64,000 nt of DNA from Alopecurus myosuroides. Lineage: Eukaryota; Streptophyta; Magnoliopsida; Poales; Poaceae. Each line of letters starts with the position of its first letter. Position 1 is the stretch's first letter. Below the pieces are notes generated by a model. The model ran no database searches, was not told where the DNA came from, and saw only the letters and a program-made list of their open reading frames with translations. Shown here one piece after another: positions 10,479-21,788 of the stretch. The stretch is taken from the NCBI GenBank assembly GCA_028641055.1, contig CM054060.1:240960833-241024832 (forward strand). Reading direction: 5' to 3'. The translations under genes and the position numbers were made by a program.

Positions 10479-11720
10479 TGAAAGTAAAGTATGGGCACCT
10501 AGAGGGGGGTGAATAGGTGCTACGACCAATTTTAATTTTTCACAAGGTTTAGGCTTGACTCAAAGGTAAATTCTCTAGATAGTGCAACTAAAGGTGAATT
10601 TACCTATATGGCAAGGCAAGAAATTAATGCAACTAGGAGAACACTTAATACAACAAGTACTGCAATAAATTCTACAAGTACGAGTAAGTAGAGAGTGAGG
10701 AATGAGGTAACCGATGGAAGCACATGGAGACACGATGTATTCCCGAGTTCCTCCCTTTTAGGGGAGTACGTCTCGTTGGAGGGGTGTGAGCTTGCCACGA
10801 AGGCCTACTCAACGCCACAAAGGCCTCACCCTATTCTCCGATGAACTTCCGCCACAAAGGCCTAGTTCACCTCTCACTATTGAACCCCTTTGAGGCGGGG
10901 ATCGAATCCTTTACAAACACTTGGGGCACACACCCACAACTTAATTGGGGGCTCCCAACTCTTCTTGAATCACCACTAGCAACAAGAAGCCTAGGTTCTC
11001 CACATGAGGAAACCCTAGGCAAAGATCTCTCAAGTAAAGGAGAGGGAAATGGAAATCCGGTTGGTGAAGATGTAGATCCGGTGGTCCTCCTTCAATCCTC
11101 AAAGAATCAACAAGTTTGGGTGGAGGAGGAGGGAGATCTAGCTTGGTGGGTGAGCTCAATTAATGGAGTCTTCAATGCCGGTGGAGCTAACCCTTGGGGA
11201 AGAAAGAGAGGGGCTATTTATAGCCCCCACTCAAACTAGCCGTTTTTCTGCCCAAACTGCGACCAGCCCGGATTGCTCCGGATTTTTCCGGACTCCCGGA
11301 TTCATCCGGACTGATTCCGGATTGCAACAGAGAAATTCACGTTGCAGTCAGAATCATCCGTACTGAATCCGGATTGCAACAGAGAAAATCACGTTGTAGT
11401 CGGATTCGTCCGGACTTGATCCGGATCCCGAAATCACCCGGAATAATCCGGATTGCAACAGAGAAAAACGCGTTGCACTCGGACTCATCCGGACTGAATC
11501 CGGATTCCGGACCCCATCCGGAATAATCCGGATGGCACACTGAAAACCCTTTTCTGGCCCGGAAAAGTTCGTTGATCTTCGATTTCTTCACCATTTCTTT
11601 GACACCGTATACGTGCTGATTTAAGAGCAAATCCTTTGACAAAGTAGCACATACGGTTAGTAACTTCTTCATGTTGTTAACAAACACACAAAACAGCGAG
11701 ATATCGAGAATGCACTTTCA
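10479..11720 (-). repeat. 5' LTR of Copia-1, 1242 bp
   Basis: It is bounded by TGAAAGT...ACTTTCA and flanked by the primer site on one side and unrelated Gypsy LTR sequence on the other. It carries a TATA box at 11215-11222 and the CCGGA array at about 11266-11540. It would drive full-length RNA of the element. Confidence 0.95.
11215..11222 (-). promoter_or_regulatory. TATA box of the 5' LTR of Copia-1
   Basis: TATAAATA on the minus strand in GGGGGCTATAAATAGCCCC, with the CCGGA array upstream. This is the promoter expected to drive the whole element. Confidence 0.72.
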
Positions 11721-12086
11721 GTTTGTACTGACTTCCTCCCCCGTGGGGGCTGCAGATTCCAACATGCAGATGAATCTAAAGACGAGTGAGGATTTCGTTT
11801 AGGATCTCGAGTCTATCGCCAACATGTTCTGCCTGTGGCACATGAAGATGAAGATGGCTCATTGATGATATATTTCCGCTGTGTCTACTTTGAGACTTTG
11901 TTATTTGGGCTAGTCCATGTTGACTATGCCATTTGTAAGTCTATTTTATTTCTTATCCAATGGATCTACGTTGTAGAATGATGCTATTGTTATGAATATT
12001 TCATTTTGTCATCTGTATGCTATCAGTGATCCCGGGAATAGCAGGTACACAGGTGTTCTCTCTTTATTAAAAGGCAGGACGCTACA
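11721..12086 (+). repeat. 3' end of a long Gypsy LTR (same family as W)
   Basis: The segment aligns with the last third of a kilobase of solo LTR W (36766-37100): both share CAGATGAATCTRAAGACGAG and GATCTCGAGTCTA and end GACGCTACA / GAACGCTACA. The rest of this LTR is missing to the left, where Copia-1 begins. Confidence 0.75.
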
Positions 12087-12302
12087 GAAGACTAGGTTAT
12101 GTGTCTTTTGTAAACCATTTATAAAACAATCCTCTTTGCCTCCTCCGGTGAACAAGCTCCCGCATTTCCACCGTGGAATTTTTATAAAGCATTTGTTTAC
12201 AAAAGCACATTTTTAAAGTGTCCACTTAGGGACTCAAGATTATTATCTTTGGTGGTATTTATATACCATATGGTGGCTAAAGGCTTGGTAACACCAAGTT
12301 TG
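12087..12302. other. Unassigned intergenic segment
   Basis: I see no coding, repeat or terminus signal here. Confidence 0.4.
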
Positions 12303-12400
12303 ATCTACTAGAAACTCTTTAAGGTGCTCGTACCACGCACATGGAGCTTGTTTAAGTCTATAGAGCTCCTTATCAAGTTTTTAGAGATAATCGGGGTGGT
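12303..12400 (-). pseudogene. Relic of a Copia reverse transcriptase
   Basis: The minus strand translates to a decayed copy of the RT segment KLDKxLYxLKQAPxAWYEHL, matching Copia-1 at about 5480-5545. Only about 100 bp remain, with an internal stop. Confidence 0.7.
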
Positions 12401-12753
12401 TGGTGAAAGATCATCGTCCGTTTTGGTAATTATATGACAACACAACTATTTGAACTAATGTGTGTTCAATAGATGGAAATGATCCATAATAGAAAAATCT
12501 GCATAAAAAATTAAAAAATATGGTTTATAGCAACATAAAAGTCATAAAAAATAGCATAAATATATCTATTTTTATTATATTTTTGTAACGTCACGTAAAT
12601 AAAAAAATTACGACATGGATATATTTTATTACGTTATACTCGATATAAGGAATATGACACAATTTACGTGACATAAAAATCATGTATGGTTGCAGAGATA
12701 GAGGGTGGGTGTAGAATAACTATTCTATACCCTGGGTGTCAAATAGCGCGACC
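12401..12753. other. AT-rich unassigned segment with a small palindrome
   Basis: The only structure I see is a short inverted repeat near 12708-12733 (GGTGTAGAATA / TATTCTATACC). No coding capacity. Confidence 0.4.
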
Positions 12754-12770
12754 ATATATATATATATATA
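12754..12770. repeat. (AT)n microsatellite
   Basis: A 17-bp AT run, the first of three such runs in this region that border transposon-like termini. Confidence 0.8.
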
Positions 12771-12879
12771 GGACACCTCTTTTATACTCCCAAGTGTACA
12801 TACTCCTATACCTTATCGGGTCTCATGGATTGGATATAACAAATATCTTGCAAACAACCGATAAAAGAAAATGAACTAA

Positions 12880-12945
12880 GCCGTGCATGCAACCACTTTC
12901 TCTTGCCGTGTGCATGCAACAACTTATCATTTCCGTGTGCATGCA
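12880..12945. repeat. Short tandem repeat, about 26-bp units
   Basis: GCCGTGCATGCAAC, GCCGTGTGCATGCAAC and CCGTGTGCATGCATC recur at about 26-bp spacing. Confidence 0.6.
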
Positions 12946-13204
12946 TCTACCTGATCCTAGAATTAAGGAGATTCAACCTGATACGTGGTTTGTGAATGAA
13001 TAATCTTTCTGGACCGTATTTGGCTTACTTCATGTATATGGTATGCATAGAAAAAAAAATCAGGAGTAGTATGTACCATTTTTTTGCGAATTCTAAATTT
13101 ATGTGACAAGGTATATACCTCATTTATTTTTTCCATAGAGTATGGGACACTCTAAAAACAAGTATAAACTCTCTGCAAAAAAAAACAAGTATAAACTGTA
13201 CTAA

Positions 13205-13405
13205 AAAAGTATGAACTAAAATGGAGTATATATATTCACACCTTACTTTTAGAAATGGAGTATATACCTTGCTTTTTCAGGTTGAGTATATATAGCTTTT
13301 TTTAATGGAATATATACCTCATTTTCTTAGCCTGGAGTATATACCACGCTTCTTTATAATGGAGTATATAATTTCCGACTAGAGTTTATACCATAGTTTT
13401 GGAGT
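13205..13405. repeat. Degenerate GGAGTATATACC tandem array
   Basis: The word GGAGTATATA(CC) recurs about every 30-45 bp, separated by T-rich or A-rich stretches, over about 200 bp. Confidence 0.6.
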
Positions 13406-13685
13406 ATATTTAAGAACCATGGGACTATGGCAGTATCCACATAAAACAAGTCAACATGTATCTCCATCGTGTATATACTGCATTTCAAAAAATGGTATAT
13501 ACTTCATTTTGAAGGGGTATATGCGCTACTAGTTTCCAAACAAGGTGCTTGTGCTACATTTTTTTCTGACATCTGATGGACACTATATATATTACACAAA
13601 AAAGAGAAGAATTATATACAACTTTATAAAAAAGCCAAAAAATTGAAGAGGTATATGCCCGAGGCTAGCTCTTACAAAAAATTGA

Positions 13686-13758
13686 AAGGTTGGAAGAGCT
13701 GCGTTGATGTTTTTCTAGGATATTTTCTAGGAAGGTTGGAAGAGCTGCGTTGATGTTT
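13686..13758. repeat. Direct duplication of about 27 bp
   Basis: AAGGTTGGAAGAGCTGCGTT followed by GATGTTT occurs twice, 46 bp apart, with a short spacer containing TTTTCTAGGA. Confidence 0.8.
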
Positions 13759-14359
13759 TGTGTCCTAGTCGGTTGGCTTTTCTGCATCAACTCGTGTGTG
13801 TGCGTGTCCTGTTTACTTATTTTCAGTTGCTTGTATCGTTAGTTCATCTGTAACTAGACTCTGCACGGGTGAAAAAAAATGTTTGTTGAAGAGTAATTTT
13901 GCTGCATCGTTAGATTTCAGTTACACTCAAACCTCTGAATAAGGTGTCGAGTAGTGTGTGTGTCTGTGCACATCTCGACAGTAGCAGTTTCAGGTTCAGT
14001 TTCTTTAGCCTAGATTGTCGCTACGATCGGTTCTTGTGAGATTGCACGAGATGCATCTGGTTGTGGTGACCGTAGTGACTTCTGCATGCCTGGGCGTCGT
14101 GGGATGGCACGATAGTAGGAAGGTTTTTTGTTTGTGCTATGACCAGGCTGGGTTAGAAGCAAGAATGGCTGGTTGGCTAGACAGACAACACATTGTTCTG
14201 TTGCTGTATGTAACTGGGCTGATTGCAGGTTGCGTTTTGGGGAGAGATGAAAGGCAGACGCGCGGGTAGTCAGGTGGTCATCCGGTCTACCCAAACGGCG
14301 TTACATTGGCTGTTAGATCGTGGGTGTTGTAACCATGCTCTCAGTATCAAAATGTAAAT

Positions 14360-14484
14360 GATCCAACAGCTGTAGAAGGGTGCACGGCTAGCCAGGGAGG
14401 TAGCACACTATTATATATATATATATATCAAAAATAGTGGCCTGCCCACCCGGCTAGCCGTGCACCCATTTCCAACCGTTGGAT
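14360..14484. repeat. Inverted repeat around a (TA)n core
   Basis: The left arm, 14360-14411, contains AAGGGTGCACGGCTAGCC. The right arm, 14428-14484, contains its near-reverse complement GGCTAGCCGTGCACCC. The centre is a (TA)n run at 14412-14428. The arms look like terminal repeats of two related elements meeting at one microsatellite. Confidence 0.75.
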
Positions 14485-15136
14485 CCTATATAGATATAGA
14501 TATTGATAGCATGGCCACAACACCCGAGAGCTAACAGACAATGTAAAGGCGCTTTTGGTGGCAGGTTCTATGAAACAACAAACCACCCGTCGTGCGACTG
14601 CCTCCCAACGCTTAGGTAAACACAACCCGCGATTAGCCCAGTAGCACGGGACAACAAAAATCAGTCGGGGGCTTGATGCCTACCCAATCTGCATGTGAAA
14701 CCCAACTCTTTCATAGCCCAATCCAAAAAAACCTACCAACCAACCATCACAATGGTTTCCTACCACCAAGCAGCCAACGCACATGCAAACACTGTCCGGT
14801 TGTTGCTTATATGCGCATACTCGCGGACCAGTTAGCAGAAGAAAAGACGGACCAGCGACGCACCATTGCTAACCATCATCTGTTTGGACAAGCTAATATC
14901 AACCCACGCATCAACTTTTAGCTGAAAAACCCCTACCGACGCAACGCACTAGTGCACAAACGCAACCAACACCACGCCCCCACGGATGTTATGCATGTCA
15001 TCACACGGCACCAGGACGGCGTCAAGCATCAACAAAACCCCTTTATACAGACACTCGCATTCATCCATCGTATGCTAGCACTATCCTACGGCTGGTAATA
15101 GATGCACAGCTAGCACCGGGGGTAGTAAATCCGCTT

Positions 15137-15141
<5 letters not shown>
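14426..15141. mobile_element. MITE-like element with 59-bp terminal inverted repeats in (TA)n
   Basis: The left end (14426-14484) and the reverse complement of the right end (15083-15141) both start TATCAAA and share GCTAGCYGTGCAYC and CCRnCCGTnGGAT. Both ends abut TA microsatellites (14412-14428 and 15139-15187). The interior of about 600 bp has no coding sequence. MITEs inserted in (TA)n, such as rice Micron, are known; membership of that group is not shown. Confidence 0.6.

Positions 15142-15187
<46 letters not shown>
15139..15187. repeat. (AT)n microsatellite
   Basis: About 49 bp of pure AT repeats at the edge of the MITE-like element. Confidence 0.9.
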
Positions 15188-15194
<7 letters not shown>

Positions 15195-18100
15195 TAGTAA
15201 TAATAGCCACACAAAAATAGTTTTGGTAATCATATTTTTGTAAAACTTCAGAAGTAAGACATCCATTATAGATACTGATAAGTGTAATAACATCAAGCTT
15301 TAGGATGTGTTGCCTTGGTTGAGGTTTGGGTCTTGCTCTTGATAACAACAAGAATGATAATAATATCCTCCGGTACCAATAACTTCTTCGTTTTCTATCG
15401 ATGTAAAATAAAATAAAGCACACACAATCAGAACCAATATAAGGCAAACAATGGTACTAAGTAATACATATAGAAAGAAACTCACAAAACAACACATCAT
15501 ACAAGTTTGCCAAAAAACTGCACAAGCACACACAAAAATAAAAATATTACCACTAACACTAATAGGGTGAATAATTGTTATTCTTCACCAAAATGAAACC
15601 AGTGGGTGTGCCACTAGTTTTCCAAGACATTTAAGAGGTCAAAAAGCCTCTGGTTATACTTGTAGAAAACAATTTTCCACCAAACAAGAATACAATCTAC
15701 TCATACTAGTGAATAACAACACTATTAAAATAAACAAACAAGGCTACTCATGCTTCTCTATGAATTTAAGTGCAAACTAACGGAGGTGAAAACATCTCAT
15801 AATCAGTACCAAAATGGTACTAGAATCAACAAAACAACACTAAAAATATATGTAAGAAACCTATCAATACTTTGCTCACAAAATCTATTAAATAAAAGAC
15901 TAGAAAACAATACTAGACTAATCCTATTTCTATTTGTTTTCCAAACATGCACAAACTTTATAACATACTAGTACTGTAAGAAAACATCACTTTAACAGAG
16001 AGCAAAACATCTACACATGCTAGAAAACAATATTTCAACAAGCAAACATTTAATCAAACTAAATACACAATATTCAATATTAATAGAAAAGTACTAAATA
16101 TAGAAATGCATACCATAAATAATCTAGAGCTCTAAAAATTATACCAAGCTAGGATTGAATAGATCTAATCACGCACAAACTCATACAATTGGATTCACAT
16201 CAAAAAGAAACATTCAACTCTCTCTAAAAATCCTAGAAAAGCCTACTAGACAAATACCAAAATGGATGGCATTTTCAAATGGTAACTCCCCTTGATGCGA
16301 GGTAAAATTCTACTGGTAGATCTATTCAATAGCTACTCAAAACAATTTTGTGTGATCAAAATGGACCCATATTCTAAAAGTTATGCTCAAAATACTCTAA
16401 CAGACTGTGTGTGGAAAAATAATTACTACAGCAAAAATATTGCCCCAAATCCAGATCTACAAGTGGCATGGGTTTAAGCAAATGTATATCTACTGCCAAG
16501 AATTTTGGTGGATTTTATTTCCAAACATTTCTATTTTTCTCAAGCCTAAAGTAAAGTCTCTATTTCTGGCATTTTCTAAAAAGAAAAAGAATTACCGTGC
16601 GGGCTCGCTCTCCTCTCTGCGCGCGGCCCGCTAAGCCAAAAGTGTTCCAGCACGCGCTCAGCACGGTAACGTTTCGTGGTTCAAACATGACCGTCGATCC
16701 AGAGATCAACGCCTCACCGTCGTCTCCTTCCTCTCCCTCCCTCTCTCTCTCGATCCAAAAAACGGCCAGCGACGGGGCTTGCGATTGCTCACTGTGGGAG
16801 CTCGAGGTGCAGTGGATCCGGGTGTGGACGACGCGTGGGCTCGCGACAGTGCAGGGGCGCAGGCTCTGGCGTCTCCGGTGGCTCCAAACGGCGACGTGCA
16901 GCAGCGTGGCCGCGGCGCCTCCGGCGATGGCGACGGGAAACCTGCAAACGAGGTGTCACGGGAGGTGGTTAGGGTGTGGCTATAGCGTACGACAGACTTA
17001 TCGGCGGTGATAAAAATAGGTGAGGTGGTGCAGGGTGTGCTCCACCTTGGTTTTCTCTCCGCGGTGGCCGGCGGCGAAAACGCGCCCGCAGGGCTCACTG
17101 TGAGCTCGCGGAGCTCGATGCTGGCGTTGGGGTGGTGGAGAGGTGTGAGGTGAGTGGGGTGGCGAGGTGTGGGCGTGCCCGTGGCTTTATAGCCACGACG
17201 TCGTGGTCGTGCGCGTGGGGGTGTCCATGGTATGGCCGAGGCGAGCACGGGGACGTGCTCCCAGTCGCTCCTATCGTGCTACTGGCCGCCTATGGTGTCT
17301 AGGAGGCTTAGGGTGGCGAGTAACTGTGCCGTGCATCGAGGAGAGGTGAGTTGGGGAGGGGTATGGGGACATTGGACGCGCACTATGCGTGCATCAGGCT
17401 GTCTCCCCCCTGTCTGCCTCTCTCTCCACCTCTGTTCCCTCTTCGCTCTCTCTCTCTCTTCAACTTCAAAGGGATCCAAGGTGTGATAACGAGAGAAGGA
17501 ACCTAGGGCTACTGGTTGGGCAAAGTGGCACATACAATTTCACACTCAAAAAAAAGTTACAAACAATCAAACTTCTGTCAAACACACAGATTTAGAAAAT
17601 TAGTCATTTTTGGCTAAGTGCTGAAACAGATAGAATCAACAAAATGTCTCTTCTGTTTTCAAGGCTCAAATGTTTTCCAAAATTTGTTTTCAAAGCATGA
17701 GGTTGTTAAACATGATTTTTAAATTCATAAACATCATTTGAAAACAAATTTAGAATATTGGAAGGCTCTGAAAACAAGGTGGGAAAATGGCTACTTTTTG
17801 TTTTTCTCTGTTTTCTAAGAATCCCTTTTTTCTATCTTATTTTTCTTGCACAAAAACCAACATGCATTTAATTGTTTTATTATTCCAAAATCCAAACCAA
17901 GCATATAGATTTGTAGTCCATATATCAGAGGACACTTCCATGCCAAGAAAATATAAAATGTGATCCTCTAACATATTGAAAACAAGTGCTCAATATTGCT
18001 ACTTGGCTAGTTTTTCAGCAACACTTCTAAATAGAAAACTCAAAGGAAAACATCCAAATATTCTTTTTCCATTTTGTTTTCTTGATTCAAACAAAGACAA

Positions 18101-18365
18101 ATAACCTTGTTAGGTTTAAAGCAACAATGATACAACAATTGGGAGAAAAATTATCCAAATCATCATATGGAAAACATCACAAAAATAACAAGAATCATCA
18201 GGACAATTGATATTTGATTTTTAAAACAAAATCTTGCTTGCATTGATACTCATGGACTCATACATATTGTTGGTTTACACAAGTGTATTACTAATTTTTT
18301 TTGTGGGCCCACAAAATTGGCTTCCCTCATTATATTACATGTAGTCCAAAATCTGGGGTGTGACA
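15188..18365 (-). repeat. 3' LTR of G1 (left boundary unresolved)
   Basis: On the minus strand the LTR starts TGTCACACCCCAGATTTTGG at 18365, directly after the polypurine tract. A TATA box lies at 17185-17191, followed by a GC-rich leader (about 17160-16590) and an AT-rich part towards 15188. No second LTR exists in the window for comparison, so the left limit is a guess bounded by the (AT)n run. Confidence 0.55.
17185..17191 (-). promoter_or_regulatory. TATA box in the G1 LTR
   Basis: The minus strand reads GGCTATAAAGCCACG about 1.18 kb into the LTR, followed by a C-rich transcribed leader. Confidence 0.55.
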
Positions 18366-21300
18366 GATCTCCCCCCTTAAAAGAATCTCGCCCCGAGATT
18401 CGTGGGTATAGTCCTCAAGGAAACCAGGGAAATCCTTCCTGATGTAATCCTCATGCCCTAAGGTTGCTTCCTCCTCTGAATGATTTGTCCACTGAATCTT
18501 AAGGAACTTGAAATCATTTCTCCTGGTAGCACGAACATTTTCCTCGAGTACACGTAGGGGTCGATCACGGTAAGTCAGGTCATCATTTAGGTCAATGGTC
18601 TTGAAGTCCACATCTTGGTAAGTGAGATCTTTCTCAGGTACGTGAAGAGACTTCCGGAGCAATGACACATGGAAAACATTGTGAAATGATGTAAATTCCT
18701 CTCGCAGTTCTAGCTGGTAAGATACCTCTCCACGACGGGCTAGGATCTTAAATGGGCCAATGTATCGGGGTGCAAGATGCCCTTTGACATGGAAGCGCTG
18801 CATCCCTTTGAGCGGCGTAACACGCAGGTATACGAAATCTCCAATGCTGAAGGAGACATCGCTACGCTTTGTGTCCACATAACTCTTCTAGCGTGATTGT
18901 GCGGCTTTGAGTCGGCCACGGATCAGTTGAACTTGTTCTTTTGCAGCATGTCACCTGTCACAGTCTATTTCAGTGGGGTGCAGCACTTACGTCCATACAT
19001 GGCTTCAAATGGTGCCATCTGTAAGCTTGACTGATAAATGTTGTTGTAGGAAAATTCTGCAAACGGCAGGCAATCTTCCCACTTAACTCTATAGGATAAA
19101 ACATAGGCATGGAGCATGTCCTCCAATATTTGGTGCACACGCTCTGTCTGTCCATCAGTCTGCAGATGGTAGGCAGTACTAAAGGCTAGCTTGGTTCCCA
19201 ACGCTTCGTGTAACTTCTTCCAAAATCAAGATGTGAACTGTGATCCTCGATCTGACACAATCCTGCTGGGAACTCCGTGCAGGCTGATTATCCGAGAAAT
19301 GTTGAGATCAGCAAGCTGTTCTCCACAATATGTGGTCTTAATAGGCATAAAGTGTGCAACTTTTGTGAGCCTGTCAACGACTACCCATATTGAATCATTT
19401 CCTCAGCTGGACCTTGGTAGTCCAGTAATAAAGTCCATCTCGACTTCATCCCATTTCCAAACAGGTACTTTCAACGGCTGTAGCAAACCAGAGGGATGCT
19501 GATGTCCAGCTTTCACTTGCTGATAAATATGACACTTGGATATAAATGAGGCAATGTCTCGTTTCATTCCATGCCACCAAAACTTCACCTTCAAATCTTG
19601 ATACATCTTGGTTCCTCCAGGGTGAATAGAGTACAAAGTATCATGAGCCTCAGTCATGATGGTCTGCTTTAACTCAGATTCAGTAGGAACACAAATGTGA
19701 CCTTCATACCATAAGACTCCATCGGAATCAATGGTAAAGCCGGCAACTTCCTCCTTCTCCATACGGGTCTTAATTCCCTCAATACTCTTCTAGCCCTTCT
19801 GAGCTTCTTTGATTTGATCAACTAGAGTTGGTTTAACTTCCATGGCGTCCAACATACCATAGTTGACCGCTTCAATACCAAGTTGGTCAAGTTCTTTCCA
19901 TAACTTAGGTTGTCTGATATGAATCATAGCATTCAGAGAGACCGGCTCTCGACTAAGAGCATCAGCAACAACATTTGCTTTTCCAGGGTGATAGTGGATA
20001 CTAAGATCATAGTCTTTGATGAGTTCTATCCAACGTCGTTGACTCATATTGAGTTCATGTTGGGTAAAAATATATTTCAAACTCTTATGATCTGTGTATA
20101 GTTCACATGTTTTCCCAATAAGAAAATGTTGCCATGCCTTGAGAACATGCACAACAGAGGCAAGTTCTAAGTCGTGTGTGGGGTAGTTCAACTCATGTGG
20201 TCTCAACTGGAGTGAGATAAAAGAGATGACCTTCCCTTCTTGCATGAGAACACTTCCAAGACCAAGCTTAGAAGCATCACAATAAACATCAAAACTCTTG
20301 GTGACATCCGGCATAATGAGTACCCGGGCTGACACCAGTCCATTCTTCAACTCTTAAAAACTCTTAGCACATTTGTCCGTGCATACGAACTTACTATCCT
20401 TCTTGAGCAACTGAGTGAGTGGCCTGGCGATGCTCGAGAATCCTTGAACAAACTTGCGGTAATATCCCGCTAATCCAAGAAATGATCTGACTTAAGTCTG
20501 ATTGGTCGGGGCAACCCGATTTGCTACAGACTGAATCAGAGCAGGATCAACAGAGATTCCTCCTCCAGATACTACATGTCCAAGAAATCCGACTTCTTTC
20601 AACCAGAATTGGCACTTGCTGAACTTAGCATATAGTTGATGCTCACGAAGTGTTCCGAGGACAGTTCTCAGATGTTCTTCGTGTTCTTCCTCACTCTTGG
20701 AGTAAATAAGAATGTCGTTAATAAACACCACGAAAAACTTGTCCAAACAATCCATGAACACCTTGTTCATAAGATTCATGAAATAGGCAGGGGCATTGGT
20801 CAGACCAAAGGACATCACGTGTACTCATATAATCCGTAATGTGTGGTGAATGCGGTCTTGGGAATATCAGTCTCACGAACCTTCAACGGATGATAACCAG
20901 TACGAAGATCGATCCTTGAGAAAATTCTAGCCCCATTTAGCTAGTCAAACATGTCTTCAATTTTGGGCACCGGGTATTTGTTCTTGATGGTCACATCATT
21001 CAACTTACGGTAATCCACACATAAGCGTGAGGAACCGCCCCGTTTGTCCACAAAAATGACACGTGATCCCCATGGTGATGCACTAGACGAGTCAAACCTT
21101 TTCTTAACATGTCATCCAGCTGCTTCTTCAACTCATCTAGATCCTTCGGATTGATCCGGTAAGGCTTCTGTGCTATTGGTCCGGTTCCGACTACTAACTC
21201 AATGATAAACTCGATATCCCTATCTGGGGGCATACCGGGTAATTCTTGAGGAAACACATCCGGGTAATCACATACTACCGGAACTTCCTCAAGTGTGGGT

Positions 21301-21707
21301 TTGGCTATACCAGTGTGGCAGTGGGTCTCTGATGTAGACTTGGTTGCAGTGCAGGCAACTTTCTCTCCATCACTAGTGGTCATTGCAATGGACTTCCTGA
21401 TGCAATCAATTACACCATTGTACTTGGCCATCCAATTAATACCCAGTACTACTTCTATCCCTTGGGATCCCAGTACTATCAGGTCGGCATAAAAAATTTT
21501 CCCTTGTATATCTACGGGTACTTCATTGCAAACAAAGTGGGCTTCGGTTTTATTCCCGGATATTTGTACTGACATAGGGTCACGCATACGTGTAGACTTC
21601 ATACCACTCTTTTCAGTAAAAGGCATAGTGACAAAAGAATGTGATGCACCAGAATCAAACGATACTTCAGCATGTACGGAGTTGACAGGAAACGTACCCA
21701 TCACCAT
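18330..21707 (-). pseudogene. G1 pol: protease, RT, RNase H, integrase, chromodomain (broken)
   Basis: Protease shows VSFDSGASHSF and VVLGINWM (21707-21270). RT begins at KPYRINPKDLDELKKQL and continues to the catalytic site [10 protein letters not shown] near 20716, where Asn replaces the first Asp of the usual D-D pair. RNase H is in 20350-19790 ([31 protein letters not shown]). Integrase shows zinc-binding residues and WDEVEMDFITGLP (19762-19403), TDGQTERVHQILEDML (19201-18965) and a C-terminal tail (18878-18330) with a chromodomain-like [12 protein letters not shown]. Breaks include frameshifts near 21095 and 20818, a TAG at 20941-20943 and stops between the integrase pieces. Confidence 0.88.
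18366..18383 (-). other. Polypurine tract of G1
   Basis: The minus strand reads CTTTTAAGGGGGGAGATC directly before the LTR start TGTCACACC. The pol reading frame runs through it and ends at 18330, about 35 nt inside the LTR. Confidence 0.8.
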
Positions 21708-21788
21708 GTCGTGCGTGTCCTAAACCTCCTTGGCAGTGACATGATTCAGATACCCCTTTGTCACATTCTGCTTCTTGGTCATTGGTCC

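Larger units (their letters stand above)
1..11720 (-). mobile_element. Copia-1: SIRE-type Copia LTR retrotransposon with a third gene
   Basis: On the minus strand the order is 5' LTR (10479-11720), tRNA-Met type primer site, gag, protease, integrase, reverse transcriptase, RNase H, a third gene, polypurine tract and 3' LTR (1-1223). Protease-integrase-RT order defines Copia. The long gag with a coiled coil after the zinc knuckle, the extra gene in the envelope position and the AAAAAGGGGGAGAT polypurine tract fit the SIRE/Maximus lineage, which is inference from motifs. The first 10 bases of the left LTR lie outside the window, so the left target-site duplication cannot be seen; the right flank begins GTTTG. 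Counted by eye, the LTRs differ at roughly 33 substitutions plus two indels (about 2.7%). gag-pol carries about nine frame breaks, so the copy cannot make its own polyprotein. Confidence 0.9.
12771..14359. other. Unassigned 1.6-kb segment between (AT)n runs, with tandem repeats
   Basis: This may be the interior of a DNA element whose right terminus is at 14360-14412, but I could not match a left terminus after the run at 12754-12770. It contains about three 26-bp units with CCGTGTGCATGCA (12880-12945), a degenerate GGAGTATATACC array (about 13205-13405) and a direct duplication at 13686-13758. No coding sequence is convincing on either strand. Confidence 0.4.

Noticed and set aside
15061..15533. 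Minus-strand frames through the (AT)n run
   Set aside because: Tyr/Ile repeats are translated microsatellite; the rest is LTR-like DNA.
16597..17533. GC-rich open frames on both strands
   Set aside because: They overlap each other in the GC-rich leader of the G1 LTR downstream of its TATA box and show no protein family pattern.
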